Part shown: piece by piece, positions 35,629 through 44,473 of the stretch
Position numbering within the stretch: the first letter of the stretch is position 1
How the letters are laid out: the number at the start of each line of letters is the position of its first letter
Origin: Neorhizobium sp. SOG26
Lineage (GTDB): Bacteria > Pseudomonadota > Alphaproteobacteria > Rhizobiales > Rhizobiaceae
NCBI RefSeq assembly: GCF_003491345.1
Contig: NZ_CP025512.1
Span: forward strand, 1,736,001 to 1,800,000
DNA length: 64,000 nucleotides
Reading direction: 5' to 3'
Notes under the pieces: model-generated
Seen by the model: only the letters and a program-made list of their open reading frames with translations
Told to the model about the DNA's origin: nothing
Databases searched by the model: none
Made by a program: the position numbers and the translations under genes

Positions 35629-36765
35629 ATGAAGATCGTCGCCGTTCGCACCCACCTTCTCGAGCACAAGCTCGACGTCGCCTTCGAAAGCGCCTCGATG
35701 CGCTTCGATCGCCGGGCGCATGTCCTCGTCGAGATCGAATGTGATGACGGCACGACCGGCTGGGGTGAGTGCCTTGGGCCGGCAAGACCGAATGCGGCAG
35801 TCGTCGCGACCTATGCGAACTGGCTGATCGGTGCCGATCCGCTGGAAAACGAAAAGCTCTGGGCAGTGCTCTACAACGCACTGCGCGACCAGGGCCAGCG
35901 CGGGCTCGCCGTAACGGCCCTGTCCGGCATCGACGTCGCGCTCTGGGACATCAAGGGCAAGCACTTCGGCGTTCCCGTCTCCACCCTGCTCGGTGGCCGG
36001 TTCCGCGAGAGCGTGCGGGCCTATGCGACGGGCAGCTTCAAGCGCGATGGCGTCGACCGGGTCGAAGACAATGCAGCCGATGTCGCGCGCTACCGTGCGG
36101 AGGGCTTCCACGCCACCAAGATCAAGATCGGCTTCGGCGTTGACGAGGACCTGCGGGTGATCCGCGGGGTGCGCGATGCGGCCGGTAGCGACATGCGTCT
36201 GATGATTGACGCCAACCACGGATATGATGTCGTGGAAGCGATCCGGCTGGGCAATGCCGCCGCTGACTACGGCATCGACTGGTTCGAAGAGCCGGTGGTG
36301 CCGGAGCAACTGGCTGCTTATCGGGAAGTGCGCGCAAAACAGCCTATCCCTGTTGCCGGTGGGGAAACCTGGCACAGCCGCTGGGGCATGCGCGAGCCGA
36401 TCGAGAGCCGTGCGGTCGACATCCTGCAGCCTGACCTCGCCGGCGTTGGCGGCTTCACTGAAGCCAAGCGCGTCGCCGACCTTGCCGCGCTCCATGGCAT
36501 TCGGGTTGTACCGCATGTCTGGGGTACCGCCGTTCATATCGCCGCAGCGCTGCAGTTCATGGCCGCGATGATCCCGAGCCCCGTCCGGGTCAATCCGATC
36601 GAGCCGATCCTGGAATTCGACCGCACCAACAATCCGTTCCGTCAGGCGGTGATCAAAACGCCGATCGAACACGAGCGCGGCGTGGTTCAGATCCCGAACG
36701 GCCCCGGCCTTGGGATCGAGATCAACCGCGATGCGCTCTCCGAATATCGCATGGGAGACATCTGA
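35629..36765 (+). CDS. gci: D-galactarolactone cycloisomerase (enolase superfamily)
   Basis: A 378-residue muconate-lactonising-type enolase-superfamily enzyme. It resembles Agrobacterium Gci, which opens D-galactaro-1,4-lactone (and glucarolactone) to 3-deoxy-2-keto-hexarate. Catalytic motifs are the lysines in ATKIKIGFG, metal ligands in MIDANHGYD, WFEEPVVPE and AGGETWH, and the His in VVPHVWGTAVHIA. It sits between kdgD and gli, with a 1-bp overlap into gli. The long minus-strand open frame across it is a shadow. Confidence 0.93.
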   Translation: MKIVAVRTHLLEHKLDVAFESASMRFDRRAHVLVEIECDDGTTGWGECLGPARPNAAVVATYANWLIGADPLENEKLWAVLYNALRDQGQRGLAVTALSGIDVALWDIKGKHFGVPVSTLLGGRFRESVRAYATGSFKRDGVDRVEDNAADVARYRAEGFHATKIKIGFGVDEDLRVIRGVRDAAGSDMRLMIDANHGYDVVEAIRLGNAAADYGIDWFEEPVVPEQLAAYREVRAKQPIPVAGGETWHSRWGMREPIESRAVDILQPDLAGVGGFTEAKRVADLAALHGIRVVPHVWGTAVHIAAALQFMAAMIPSPVRVNPIEPILEFDRTNNPFRQAVIKTPIEHERGVVQIPNGPGLGIEINRDALSEYRMGDI

Positions 36766-37646
36766 TGCTCGTCCGCCCCCTTTCCGGCAATCCTCCCAAG
36801 ACAAAGCTGCCCAAGGGCGCGGTCGACACTCAGATGCATGCTTACCTGCCGGGATATCCTTCCCTGCCCGGCGGCCCCGGCCTTCCCGCGGGCGACCTGC
36901 CTACCCCGGCTCAATATCGCGAACTGATGCGCTGGCTCGGCATCGACCGCGTGATCGTCACGCAGGGCAATGCGCAACAGCGCGACAATTCCAACCTCAA
37001 CGCCTGCCTTGCCGAATTCGGCCCGATTGCCCGCGGCGTATGCGTCATCGACTCCGCCACCTCGGACGAGGAATTGGAAAGGCTTGCTGCGGCCGGCAAT
37101 GTCGGCGCCCGCATCATGGACTTGCCCGGTGGCGCGGTGGACCTGTCCGAGCTTGAGGCGGTCGACGCCAAGGCTGCCTCCCGCAACTGGATGGTGGCGG
37201 TTCAGTTCGACGGCAGCAACATCCTGGACCATGAAGCCCGGCTGAAGGCCATGAAGTCGCGGTGGGTCTTCGACCATCACGGCAAGTTCTTCGCAAGCGT
37301 CACGCCAGACAGCCCGCAGGTCGATGCCGTGAAGCGCCTGATCGATGGCGGCAAGTGCTGGTTCAAATTTGCCGGCGTTTATGAATCATCGAAAGCTGGC
37401 GGCCCCGATTATGCCGACGTGGCAGCCGTCGCACGCGAGATCGCCCGCTATGCCCCCGAACGCATCGTCTGGGGCACAAACTGGCCGCACAACCTTGCCC
37501 GCGAACAGAAGGACTATCCGGACGACGTGGCTCTGACGGACACGGTGCTTGGATGGTTCCCGGACGAGGCGGGCCGCGATCTGGCGCTCGTGAAAAACCC
37601 CGAAGAGCTTTACGGCCTGCCCGCCTGGGCAGACGGCAGAGACTGA
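36765..37646 (+). CDS. gli: D-galactarolactone isomerase (amidohydrolase superfamily)
   Basis: A 293-residue amidohydrolase-fold protein of the COG3618 group. It matches Agrobacterium Gli, which converts the galactaro-1,5-lactone made by Udh to the 1,4-lactone used by Gci. It has AVDTQMHAYLPGYPSLPGG at the N-terminus, where the usual HxH metal motif is degenerate (QMH), then WVFDHHGKF, WFKFAGVYESS and WGTNWPHNL. The start ATG overlaps the gci stop by one base. Confidence 0.9.
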   Translation: MLVRPLSGNPPKTKLPKGAVDTQMHAYLPGYPSLPGGPGLPAGDLPTPAQYRELMRWLGIDRVIVTQGNAQQRDNSNLNACLAEFGPIARGVCVIDSATSDEELERLAAAGNVGARIMDLPGGAVDLSELEAVDAKAASRNWMVAVQFDGSNILDHEARLKAMKSRWVFDHHGKFFASVTPDSPQVDAVKRLIDGGKCWFKFAGVYESSKAGGPDYADVAAVAREIARYAPERIVWGTNWPHNLAREQKDYPDDVALTDTVLGWFPDEAGRDLALVKNPEELYGLPAWADGRD

Positions 37647-37701
37647 ATTTCCAGACAACCGGGGCGTGGAGGCCCTGACGTTAATCCAAGAGGAGGACAT
37701 C

Positions 37702-38673
37702 ATGAAACTGACCAAAATGCTCGGCCTGGCATTCGGCATCGCGCTTGGCGCGACGGCCGCCCATGCCCAGGTGACACTACGCTCCGCCGACATCCACCCG
37801 GATGGCTATCCGACCGTCGATGCCGTCAAATACATGGGCGAGCTGCTCGAAAAGAGCACCGACGGCCGCATCAAGATCCAGGTCATGAACAACGCTGTTC
37901 TTGGCCAGGAAAAGGACACGATCGAACAGACCCGCTTCGGCGTCATCGACATGAACCGCGTCAACGCCGCGCCGTTCAACAACCTCGTGCCGGAAACGAC
38001 CGTTCTCGGCCTGCCCTTCCTGTTCCGCTCGACCGAGCACATGCACAAGGTCGTCGACGGTCCGATCGGCGAGGAAATCCTCAAGGCCTTCGAACCGCAC
38101 GGCCTGATCGGCCTTGCCTATTATGACTCGGGCGCGCGCTCCTTCTACACCACGAAGAAGCCGATCGAGAAGCTCGCCGACCTCAAGGGCATGAAGATCC
38201 GCGTCCAGCAGTCCGACCTGTGGATCGCCATGATGCAGGCCTTTGGCGCCAACCCGACGCCGATGCCGATGGGCGAAGTTTACTCCTCGCTCGAGACCGG
38301 CGTGGTCGACGGCGCGGAAAACAACTGGCCGTCCTACGAGTCTGCCCGTCACTACGAAGTGGCCAAGAACTACACCCTCACGCAGCACTCGCTGAACCCG
38401 GAAATTCTGGTCATGTCCAAGATCTCCTGGGACAAGCTGACGCCGGAGGACCAGAAGGCCGTGCGTGAAGCCGCCAAGGAATCCGTCAAGAAGATGCGTG
38501 AACTCTGGACGGCTCGCGAAAAGAGCTCGGAAGAGAAGGTTCGCGCCGGCGGCGCCAAGGTCATCGAAGTGGACAAGGAAGAATTCTCGGCCGCGATGAA
38601 GCCTGTCTACGACAAGTTCGTGACCGATCCGAAGCAGAAGGCTCTGCTCGAGCAGATCCAGGCCGTCAAGTAA
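37702..38673 (+). CDS. dctP: TRAP transporter solute-binding protein, probably hexuronate-specific
   Basis: A 323-residue DctP-family periplasmic protein with signal peptide MKLTKMLGLAFGIALG ending at AHAQ. The conserved arginine that grips the ligand carboxylate is in MKIRVQQSDLW, with MGEVYSSLETGVVDGAENNWPSYES downstream. The start ATG follows AGAGGAGGA; a TTG 36 bp upstream is rejected. It is encoded between the aldarolactone enzymes and the TRAP membrane genes, and relatives in Agrobacterium bind galacturonate and glucuronate, which fits the pathway. Confidence 0.92.
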   Translation: MKLTKMLGLAFGIALGATAAHAQVTLRSADIHPDGYPTVDAVKYMGELLEKSTDGRIKIQVMNNAVLGQEKDTIEQTRFGVIDMNRVNAAPFNNLVPETTVLGLPFLFRSTEHMHKVVDGPIGEEILKAFEPHGLIGLAYYDSGARSFYTTKKPIEKLADLKGMKIRVQQSDLWIAMMQAFGANPTPMPMGEVYSSLETGVVDGAENNWPSYESARHYEVAKNYTLTQHSLNPEILVMSKISWDKLTPEDQKAVREAAKESVKKMRELWTAREKSSEEKVRAGGAKVIEVDKEEFSAAMKPVYDKFVTDPKQKALLEQIQAVK

Positions 38674-38687
38674 TCCGCAGGCAATGT

Positions 38688-38719
38688 CCGGCCCTCCCCG
38701 CGAGGGCCGGTTTTATTTT
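38688..38719 (+). terminator. Intrinsic terminator between dctP and dctQ
   Basis: Perfect 9-bp stem CCGGCCCTC / GAGGGCCGG with loop CCCGC, directly followed by TTTTATTTT. It lies 15 bp after the dctP stop and 43 bp before the dctQ start. It should cut most transcripts after the binding protein, with read-through feeding dctQM and the dehydrogenase gene. Confidence 0.85.
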
Positions 38720-38761
38720 CGGCGCAGGACACGCGCGCGCCGGATCGTGGAGGACAGGTTC

Positions 38762-39283
38762 GTGAGAAACTTCATGTTGGCCATCAGGCCGATCTTGGGC
38801 GGGCTCAGCCGCCTGATGCTTTATATTGCCGGGATCGGCATGATCGGGATGACGCTCATCGTCGGCTGGCAGGTGTTCGGCCGTTACGTGCTGAACGACT
38901 CGCCCAGTTGGTCCGAGCCGCTGTCGCTTTACCTCATGTCCTGGTTCATCATGCTCGGCGCCGCCGTCGGCGTGCGCGAAAGCGTGCATCTGGGGCTCGA
39001 CATCGTCCGCCACGTGGTGCCGCCAGTCATTCAGAAGGCGATGGACATCACCAGCCTCGTCCTGATCGTGCTCTTCGGGCTCGCCATGACCTATTACTCA
39101 ACGCTGCTCGCCCAGGGCACCTGGTCCGCGACCATTCCGGTTCTCGGCTGGCCGGGCGGCACCGACTTCTTCCCGATGATCTTCGGCGGCACGATGATCG
39201 CCGTCTTCGCCCTGGAGCGCCTTGCCGACATCATCATCGGTGTCGACGTGGCGGCCGACGTCCTCGTGCAGGAGGCTGCATAA
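38762..39283 (+). CDS. dctQ: TRAP transporter small permease
   Basis: A 173-residue DctQ-type membrane protein with four helices, including IGMIGMTLIVGWQVFGRYVLNDSPSWSEPLSLYLMSW, the standard motif of the small subunit. I start it at GTG 38762, preceded by GGAGGACAGG; the longer ATG-started frame would include the terminator upstream. It overlaps dctM by one base. Confidence 0.9.
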   Translation: MRNFMLAIRPILGGLSRLMLYIAGIGMIGMTLIVGWQVFGRYVLNDSPSWSEPLSLYLMSWFIMLGAAVGVRESVHLGLDIVRHVVPPVIQKAMDITSLVLIVLFGLAMTYYSTLLAQGTWSATIPVLGWPGGTDFFPMIFGGTMIAVFALERLADIIIGVDVAADVLVQEAA

Positions 39284-40563
39284 TGGCTTATGCCATCCTT
39301 TTCGGTTCATTCACGGCGCTGATGATCATCGGCATGCCGATTGCCTTCTGCCTCGGCATCGCGTCCTTCGCGACCGTGCTTTACATTGGCCTGCCGCCGA
39401 TCGTCATCTTCCAGCAGCTGAACTCCGGCATGAACGTCTTCGCGATGATGGCGATCCCGTTCTTCATCTTCGCCGGCGACCTGATGGTGCGCGGCGGGAT
39501 CGCAACGCGGCTGATCCGCTTTGCGGCCGGCCTTGTTGGACACCTGCGTGGTGGCCTCGGCCAGGTCAACGTCGTTGCCTCCACCCTGTTCGGTGGCATT
39601 TCGGGCTCCGCTGTTGCGGATGCCTCCGCTGTCGGTGGCCTGATGATCCCGCAGATGGCGGCGCGCGGATATGACCGGGACTATGCAGTCAACGTGACCG
39701 CCAATGCCGCAATCATCGCGCTGATGATCCCGCCATCGCACAACATGATCCTTTATTCGATCGCAGCGGGCGGCAATGTTTCGGTGGCCGACCTCTTCAC
39801 CGCCGGCATCCTGCCCGGGATCCTGCTTGCCGGGGCCCTGATGCTCACCGCCTGGTGGGTTGCGGTGAAGCGAGGTTATCCGGCCGATGCCTTCCCGGGT
39901 ATTGCGCGCGTCGGTTATTATTTCCTGGCCTCGCTGCCCGGCATCCTCCTCATCGCCATCATCTTCGGCGGCGTTCGTTCGGGCGTGTTTACGGCGACGG
40001 AAAGCTCCTGCATTGCCGTGCTCTACGCCTTCCTCGTCGCGATGCTGGTCTATCGCGAACTGAACTGGGAAGGTTTCGTCGAAGCCGTGATGGGTGCAGT
40101 GCGCACCACTGCCATGGTGCTCCTGGTCATCGGCACCGCCGCCTCCTTCGGCTGGCTCATGGCCTTCCTCCAGGTCCAGACCCTGATCATCACGGCGATC
40201 AGCGCAATCTCGGACAACCCGATCATCGTGCTCTTGATGATCAACGTCATCCTGCTGGTGCTCGGTACCTTCATGGACATGGCGCCGATGGTCATCATCG
40301 CAACGCCGATCCTGCTGCCGGTCGTCAAGGCCTTCGGCATCGACCCGGTCCACTTCGGCGTGGTGATGATCCTCAACGCCGGCATCGGGTTGAATACCCC
40401 GCCGGTCGGCACCGTTCTTTTCGTCAGTTGCGCGGTGGGCGGCATCTCGATCCGTGAGGCGATGCGAACGATCTGGCCGTTCTTTGGCGCCAGCGTCGCG
40501 GTGCTGCTGCTCGTGACATACATTCCCGCGCTATCTCTGTGGCTGCCAAGCCTTTTCAAATAG
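39283..40563 (+). CDS. dctM: TRAP transporter large permease
   Basis: A 426-residue DctM-type secondary importer with about 12 helices. Features are MAYAILFGSFTALMIIGMPIAF, FAGDLMVRGGIATRLIRFA, GGISGSAVADASAVGG and VFTATESSCIAVLYAFLV, and the LNAGIGLNTPPVGTVLFV near the end. Start ATG 39283 shares a base with the dctQ stop and has GGAGG upstream. It uses a Na+ or H+ gradient to bring in the solute bound by DctP. Confidence 0.93.
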   Translation: MAYAILFGSFTALMIIGMPIAFCLGIASFATVLYIGLPPIVIFQQLNSGMNVFAMMAIPFFIFAGDLMVRGGIATRLIRFAAGLVGHLRGGLGQVNVVASTLFGGISGSAVADASAVGGLMIPQMAARGYDRDYAVNVTANAAIIALMIPPSHNMILYSIAAGGNVSVADLFTAGILPGILLAGALMLTAWWVAVKRGYPADAFPGIARVGYYFLASLPGILLIAIIFGGVRSGVFTATESSCIAVLYAFLVAMLVYRELNWEGFVEAVMGAVRTTAMVLLVIGTAASFGWLMAFLQVQTLIITAISAISDNPIIVLLMINVILLVLGTFMDMAPMVIIATPILLPVVKAFGIDPVHFGVVMILNAGIGLNTPPVGTVLFVSCAVGGISIREAMRTIWPFFGASVAVLLLVTYIPALSLWLPSLFK

Positions 40564-40635
40564 CCAGCAGACGCTTAACAGTTTTCCTCCGGTCCCGCTC
40601 TCCAAGGCGGGACCTTCCACATAAGGGAGAGGCCC

Positions 40636-42069
40636 ATGACCATCTATCAGAACCTCATTGCCGGCGAATGGGTCGGCACGGACGCGTCCAAGAACATCAG
40701 CCCCTCGGACACGAATGATGTCGTGGGCATGTATGCGCAGGGCAGCGCCGAAGACGCCAAGCAGGCGATTGCCGCGGCCAAGGCCGCCTTCCCGGCCTGG
40801 TCGCGCTCCGGGATTCTGGAGCGCCACGCGATCCTGAAGAAGACCTCCGACGAAATCCTCACCCGCAAGGACGAGCTTGGCGCGCTTCTCGCGCGTGAGG
40901 AAGGCAAGATCCTTTCCGAAGCCACCGGCGAAGTTATTCGTGCCGCGCAGATTTTCGATTTCTTTGCAGGCGAAACGCTGCGCCTTACCGGCGAAGTCGT
41001 GCCCTCGGCCCGCCCTAACATCGGCGTCGAGATCACCCGCGAGCCGCTCGGCGTCATCGGCATCATCACGCCGTGGAACTTCCCGATTGCCATCCCGGCC
41101 TGGAAGATCGCGCCAGCGCTTGCCTACGGCAACACCGTTGTCTTCAAGCCCGCGGACCTCGTTCCCGGTTGCGCCTGGGCGATCGTTGACATCATGCACC
41201 GCGCCGGTCTGCCGAAGGGCGTGCTGAACCTCGTGATGGGCCGCGGCTCGGTCGTCGGCCAGGCCATGCTCGACAGCCCGGATCTCGCCGGCATCACCTT
41301 CACCGGCTCCACCGGTACGGGCAAGCGCGTGGCGCTCGCTTCCATCGAGCATAACCGCAAGTTCCAGCTGGAAATGGGCGGCAAGAACCCGATGGTCGTC
41401 CTGGATGACGCCGACCTCAACGTCGCCGTCGAAGCGGCCGCCAATTCCGGCTTCTTCTCCACCGGCCAGCGCTGCACGGCCTCCTCGCGCATCATCGTGA
41501 CGGAAGGCATCCACGACAAGTTCGTCGCAGCGCTGACCGAGAAGCTGAAGACCCTCAACGTCGACAACGCCATGAAGGCCGGTACCCATATCGGCCCGGT
41601 GGTGGACGAAAAGCAGCTGAAGACGGATACGGACTATATCGAGATCGGCAAGCAGGAAGGCGCAAAGCTCGCCTTCGGCGGCGACCTCGTGAAGCGCGAG
41701 ACGCCCGGCTTCTACTTGGCACCGACGCTGTTTACCGAAGCCACCAACCAGATGCGGATCTCTCGCGAGGAAATCTTCGGACCGGTCGCATCGGTCATCC
41801 GCGTGAAGGATTACGAGGAAGCGCTCGCTGTTGCCAATGACACGCCGTTCGGCCTTTCAGCCGGCATCGCCACGACGAGCCTGAAATACGCCACCCACTT
41901 CAAGCGCAATTCGGAAGCGGGCATGGTGATGGTCAACCTGCCGACCGCCGGCGTCGACTTCCACGTGCCGTTCGGTGGCCGCAAGGCTTCGTCGTTCGGT
42001 CCGCGCGAGCAGGGCAAGTATGCCGCCGAGTTCTTCACGGTCGTAAAGACGGCTTACACGCTGGCCTGA
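40636..42069 (+). CDS. 2-oxoglutarate semialdehyde (2,5-dioxovalerate) dehydrogenase
   Basis: A 477-residue aldehyde dehydrogenase that should oxidise 2-oxoglutarate semialdehyde, the KdgD product, to 2-oxoglutarate. Catalytic residues are C280 in STGQRCTASS, E246 in QLEMGGKN and N148 in TPWNFP, with NAD(P) motif FTGSTGTGK at 222-230. Length and DFHVPFGGRKASSFGPREQGKYA are typical for KGSADH and succinate-semialdehyde-like members, so specificity comes mostly from context. It is the last gene before a strong terminator and can also serve the pentose pathway at 21-25 kb. Confidence 0.88.
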   Translation: MTIYQNLIAGEWVGTDASKNISPSDTNDVVGMYAQGSAEDAKQAIAAAKAAFPAWSRSGILERHAILKKTSDEILTRKDELGALLAREEGKILSEATGEVIRAAQIFDFFAGETLRLTGEVVPSARPNIGVEITREPLGVIGIITPWNFPIAIPAWKIAPALAYGNTVVFKPADLVPGCAWAIVDIMHRAGLPKGVLNLVMGRGSVVGQAMLDSPDLAGITFTGSTGTGKRVALASIEHNRKFQLEMGGKNPMVVLDDADLNVAVEAAANSGFFSTGQRCTASSRIIVTEGIHDKFVAALTEKLKTLNVDNAMKAGTHIGPVVDEKQLKTDTDYIEIGKQEGAKLAFGGDLVKRETPGFYLAPTLFTEATNQMRISREEIFGPVASVIRVKDYEEALAVANDTPFGLSAGIATTSLKYATHFKRNSEAGMVMVNLPTAGVDFHVPFGGRKASSFGPREQGKYAAEFFTVVKTAYTLA

Positions 42070-42088
42070 TTGGAAATCACACGCATGA

Positions 42089-42124
42089 AAAAGGCCCTGC
42101 CGTTTGCCGCGGCAGGGCCTTTTT
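42089..42124 (+). terminator. Strong intrinsic terminator of the uronate operon
   Basis: A 14-bp stem (AAAAGGCCCTGCCG / CGGCAGGGCCTTTT) with a 7-base loop and a T-run ending near 42124. The A-run on the left arm also makes it work in reverse for convergent msrA. Confidence 0.92.
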
Positions 42125-42138
42125 CGTTCGATGATTGA

Positions 42139-42663
42139 TTACTCGGCAGCTGCCACACTTGAGCGCTTGGGCAACCTCCAGTTCGGCCGTGGGAAATGGC
42201 AGGTATAGCCGTTCGGGTAACGCACCAGGTAATCCTGGTGCTCCGGCTCGGCCTCCCAGAAATCACCAACCGGCTCGACTTCCGTCACCACCTTGCCGGG
42301 CCACAGGCCGGACGCATCGACATCGGCAATGGTTTCTTCGGCGATGCGCTTTTGCTCCTCGTTCTCGTAGTAGATCGCGGAGCGGTAGCTCATGCCGATA
42401 TCATTGCCCTGGCGGTTCTTGGTGCTCGGGTCGTGGATCTGGAAAAAGAACTCCAGGATATCGCGGTAGCTGGTCTTGGTGCGATCGAAGATGATCTCGA
42501 TCGCTTCCGCATGCGTTCCGTGGTTGCGATAGGTCGCATTTGGCACGTCACCGCCGCTATAGCCCACGCGGGTGGAGATGACGCCAGGCAGGCGTCGGAT
42601 CAGGTCTTGCATGCCCCAGAAGCAGCCGCCGGCCAGAACGGCCCGTTCGGTAGACGTCGTCAT
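42139..42663 (-). CDS. msrA: Peptide-methionine (S)-S-oxide reductase
   Basis: A 174-residue MsrA that repairs methionine-S-sulphoxide. It has the catalytic GGCFWGMQD (C14), GYSGG, the tyrosine/glutamate motif [13 protein letters not shown], and [25 protein letters not shown]. No obvious resolving cysteines lie near the C-terminus; C155 region YTCHFPRP may supply one. There is no signal peptide, so it is cytosolic. It stands alone, divergent from dgoK. Confidence 0.95.
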   Translation of the reverse strand: MTTSTERAVLAGGCFWGMQDLIRRLPGVISTRVGYSGGDVPNATYRNHGTHAEAIEIIFDRTKTSYRDILEFFFQIHDPSTKNRQGNDIGMSYRSAIYYENEEQKRIAEETIADVDASGLWPGKVVTEVEPVGDFWEAEPEHQDYLVRYPNGYTCHFPRPNWRLPKRSSVAAAE

Positions 42664-42757
42664 GCTTTCCTCCTTGGAATTGGTTTCCCGCCTAAAATGG
42701 CGATCCGGGCGCTGATATTCAATGTCGAATACCTAGAGGCGACGGCGCCGCGTTGTC

Positions 42758-42799
42758 CGCCCCTCGACAGAGGAACGCCGCACAGGTTATCGAGGGGCG
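42758..42799. promoter_or_regulatory. Inverted repeat just upstream of dgoK
   Basis: Ten-base arms CGCCCCTCGA and TCGAGGGGCG, 22 bases apart, end 23 bp before the dgoK start. A smaller TATTC-N6-GAATA repeat is at 42716-42731. These may be regulator sites or a leader hairpin controlling dgoK-dgoA. No regulator gene is next to them. Confidence 0.4.
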
Positions 42800-42821
42800 C
42801 AGACGCTGCGGAGGATTCCTT

Positions 42822-43754
42822 ATGACGCCGAAACCGACCTCGATCATTCTCGATTGGGGCACAAGCTCGCTGCGTGCCATGCTCGTTTCCGGGAGCGGCG
42901 AGACGATCGACACCAAGGAGACGAGCAGCGGCGGCATCCAGTTCGTCAAGGACGGTGCGTTCGAGGCAGCACTGATGGAGGCGGTGGGCGCGTGGTTCAC
43001 CGCTCATGGCCCCCTGCCCGTCATCGCCAGCGGCATGATCACCAGCCGCAACGGCTGGCTTGAAGTTCCTTATGTCGATACGCCCGGCGGCGTGGGAGAA
43101 CTGGCGCGCGGCACCCGAACCCAGACGCTCGCGAACGGCGCGGTCGTCACTTTCCTGCCGGGCATGCGCAACCCGGCCGCCAAACCGTTCCCGGATGTGA
43201 TGCGCGGCGAGGAAACCCAGATCGTCGGCTTTGGCCTGGAGAAGGATCGGACGCTCGTTCTGCCCGGGACGCACAGCAAATGGGCGCGCATCAAGAATGG
43301 CCGCATTGATGGCTTCCAGACCTACGCGACGGGCGAAGTTTTTGCGCTGCTGACGAAACATTCATTCATCGCCAAGGCGGAGGAGCCTGCCCCTGGCTCG
43401 GAGCCGAACTGGGCGGCCTTCGATCGTGGCGCCGAGTTTGCCGCCAGCAATGAGGCTGCCGCGGATGCCTTCCTGTCGGCGATCTTCAGCGCCCGCACCG
43501 GCGTGCTCGACGGCAAGCTGAAGCCGCAGGACATCATGGATTATGTTTCCGGGCTCGTCATCGGCTCCGAGTTCCGCCAGGCTCGGGCCGCGGGCTGGTT
43601 CAAGGACGGTGATGCCATCGGCATTGTCGGAAACAACATCCTGAACAGCCGCTACAGCCGCATCGCGCCACTCTTCCGCCTGAGCGTCGACATCGGCCCG
43701 GCGGACGCGGCAAAACGCGGCATCATGCTGATCGCGGCCGAAGCCGCACGATAG
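42822..43754 (+). CDS. dgoK: 2-dehydro-3-deoxygalactonokinase
   Basis: A 310-residue DgoK-family sugar-acid kinase of the actin-like ATPase fold. It has the N-terminal phosphate loop ILDWGTSSLRAML, ASGMITSRNGWLEVPY, LPGTHSKWARI and the terminal adenosine-site region. It phosphorylates 2-keto-3-deoxygalactonate at O6. I start it at ATG 42822 behind GGAGGATT; the ATG-less extension upstream overlaps the inverted repeat. It is followed after 18 bp by the cognate aldolase gene. Confidence 0.93.
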   Translation: MTPKPTSIILDWGTSSLRAMLVSGSGETIDTKETSSGGIQFVKDGAFEAALMEAVGAWFTAHGPLPVIASGMITSRNGWLEVPYVDTPGGVGELARGTRTQTLANGAVVTFLPGMRNPAAKPFPDVMRGEETQIVGFGLEKDRTLVLPGTHSKWARIKNGRIDGFQTYATGEVFALLTKHSFIAKAEEPAPGSEPNWAAFDRGAEFAASNEAAADAFLSAIFSARTGVLDGKLKPQDIMDYVSGLVIGSEFRQARAAGWFKDGDAIGIVGNNILNSRYSRIAPLFRLSVDIGPADAAKRGIMLIAAEAAR

Positions 43755-43772
43755 TTGATCAAGGAGTTCGAC

Positions 43773-44399
43773 ATGAACCTGGAACAGGCCCTGGCCTCCT
43801 GTAATCTCGTCGCCATATTGCGCGGCATCCGCCCGGATGAGGTGGAAGCGGTGGGCGAGGTTCTCATTGAAGCCGGCTGGCGCATCATCGAGGTGCCGCT
43901 CAACTCACCCGACCCGCTGAAGAGCATCGAGACACTGGTGAAGCGGTTCGGCGATCAGGCACTGATTGGAGCCGGTACCGTCCTCTCGCCAGCGCAGGTT
44001 GCCGATGTTGCGGCGACCGGCGCCAAGGTGATCATTTCGCCGAACGCCAATCCGGCAGTCATCAAGGCCTCGCGACAGGCGGACATGGTGAGCCTGCCGG
44101 GGGTCGCAACACCGACGGAGGCCTTTGCGGCCATCGAGGCCGGTGCAACCGGCATTAAGGCATTCCCCGCCGAGGCGATCCCGCCACACGTGATCAAGGC
44201 GTGGAAGGCGGTCCTGCCGAAGGACATTCCGGTTCTCGCCGTCGGTGGCGTGACGCCGGACAACATGGCAGACTTCGTGAAGGCGGGCGCGGCCGGATTC
44301 GGCATCGGTTCGTCGCTCTACAAGCCGGGCGCCGACGTCGCATCCATAAAGGCGCAGGCCATCCGGTTCATCGAGGCAATGAAGGCGGCGCGGGGTTAA
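43773..44399 (+). CDS. dgoA: 2-dehydro-3-deoxy-6-phosphogalactonate aldolase
   Basis: A 208-residue class I KDPG/KDPGal aldolase splitting the phosphorylated keto acid to pyruvate and glyceraldehyde 3-phosphate. It has VAILRGIRPDEVEAVGEVLIEAGWRIIEVPLNSPDPL, LIGAGTVLSPAQV, the Schiff-base lysine region TGIKAFPAE, and AVGGVTPDNMADFV. N-terminal EVPLNSP is typical of DgoA rather than Eda. The start follows AAGGAG. Together with dgoK it forms the lower De Ley-Doudoroff route; no dgoD-type galactonate dehydratase is adjacent. Confidence 0.93.
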   Translation: MNLEQALASCNLVAILRGIRPDEVEAVGEVLIEAGWRIIEVPLNSPDPLKSIETLVKRFGDQALIGAGTVLSPAQVADVAATGAKVIISPNANPAVIKASRQADMVSLPGVATPTEAFAAIEAGATGIKAFPAEAIPPHVIKAWKAVLPKDIPVLAVGGVTPDNMADFVKAGAAGFGIGSSLYKPGADVASIKAQAIRFIEAMKAARG

Positions 44400-44473
44400 T
44401 CGCAGCTATCGCGGCGAACGGGAACCAAATCCGGCGTCCGTGGGTTGCCGCAGCACCATCACAAGGGGCAGTC

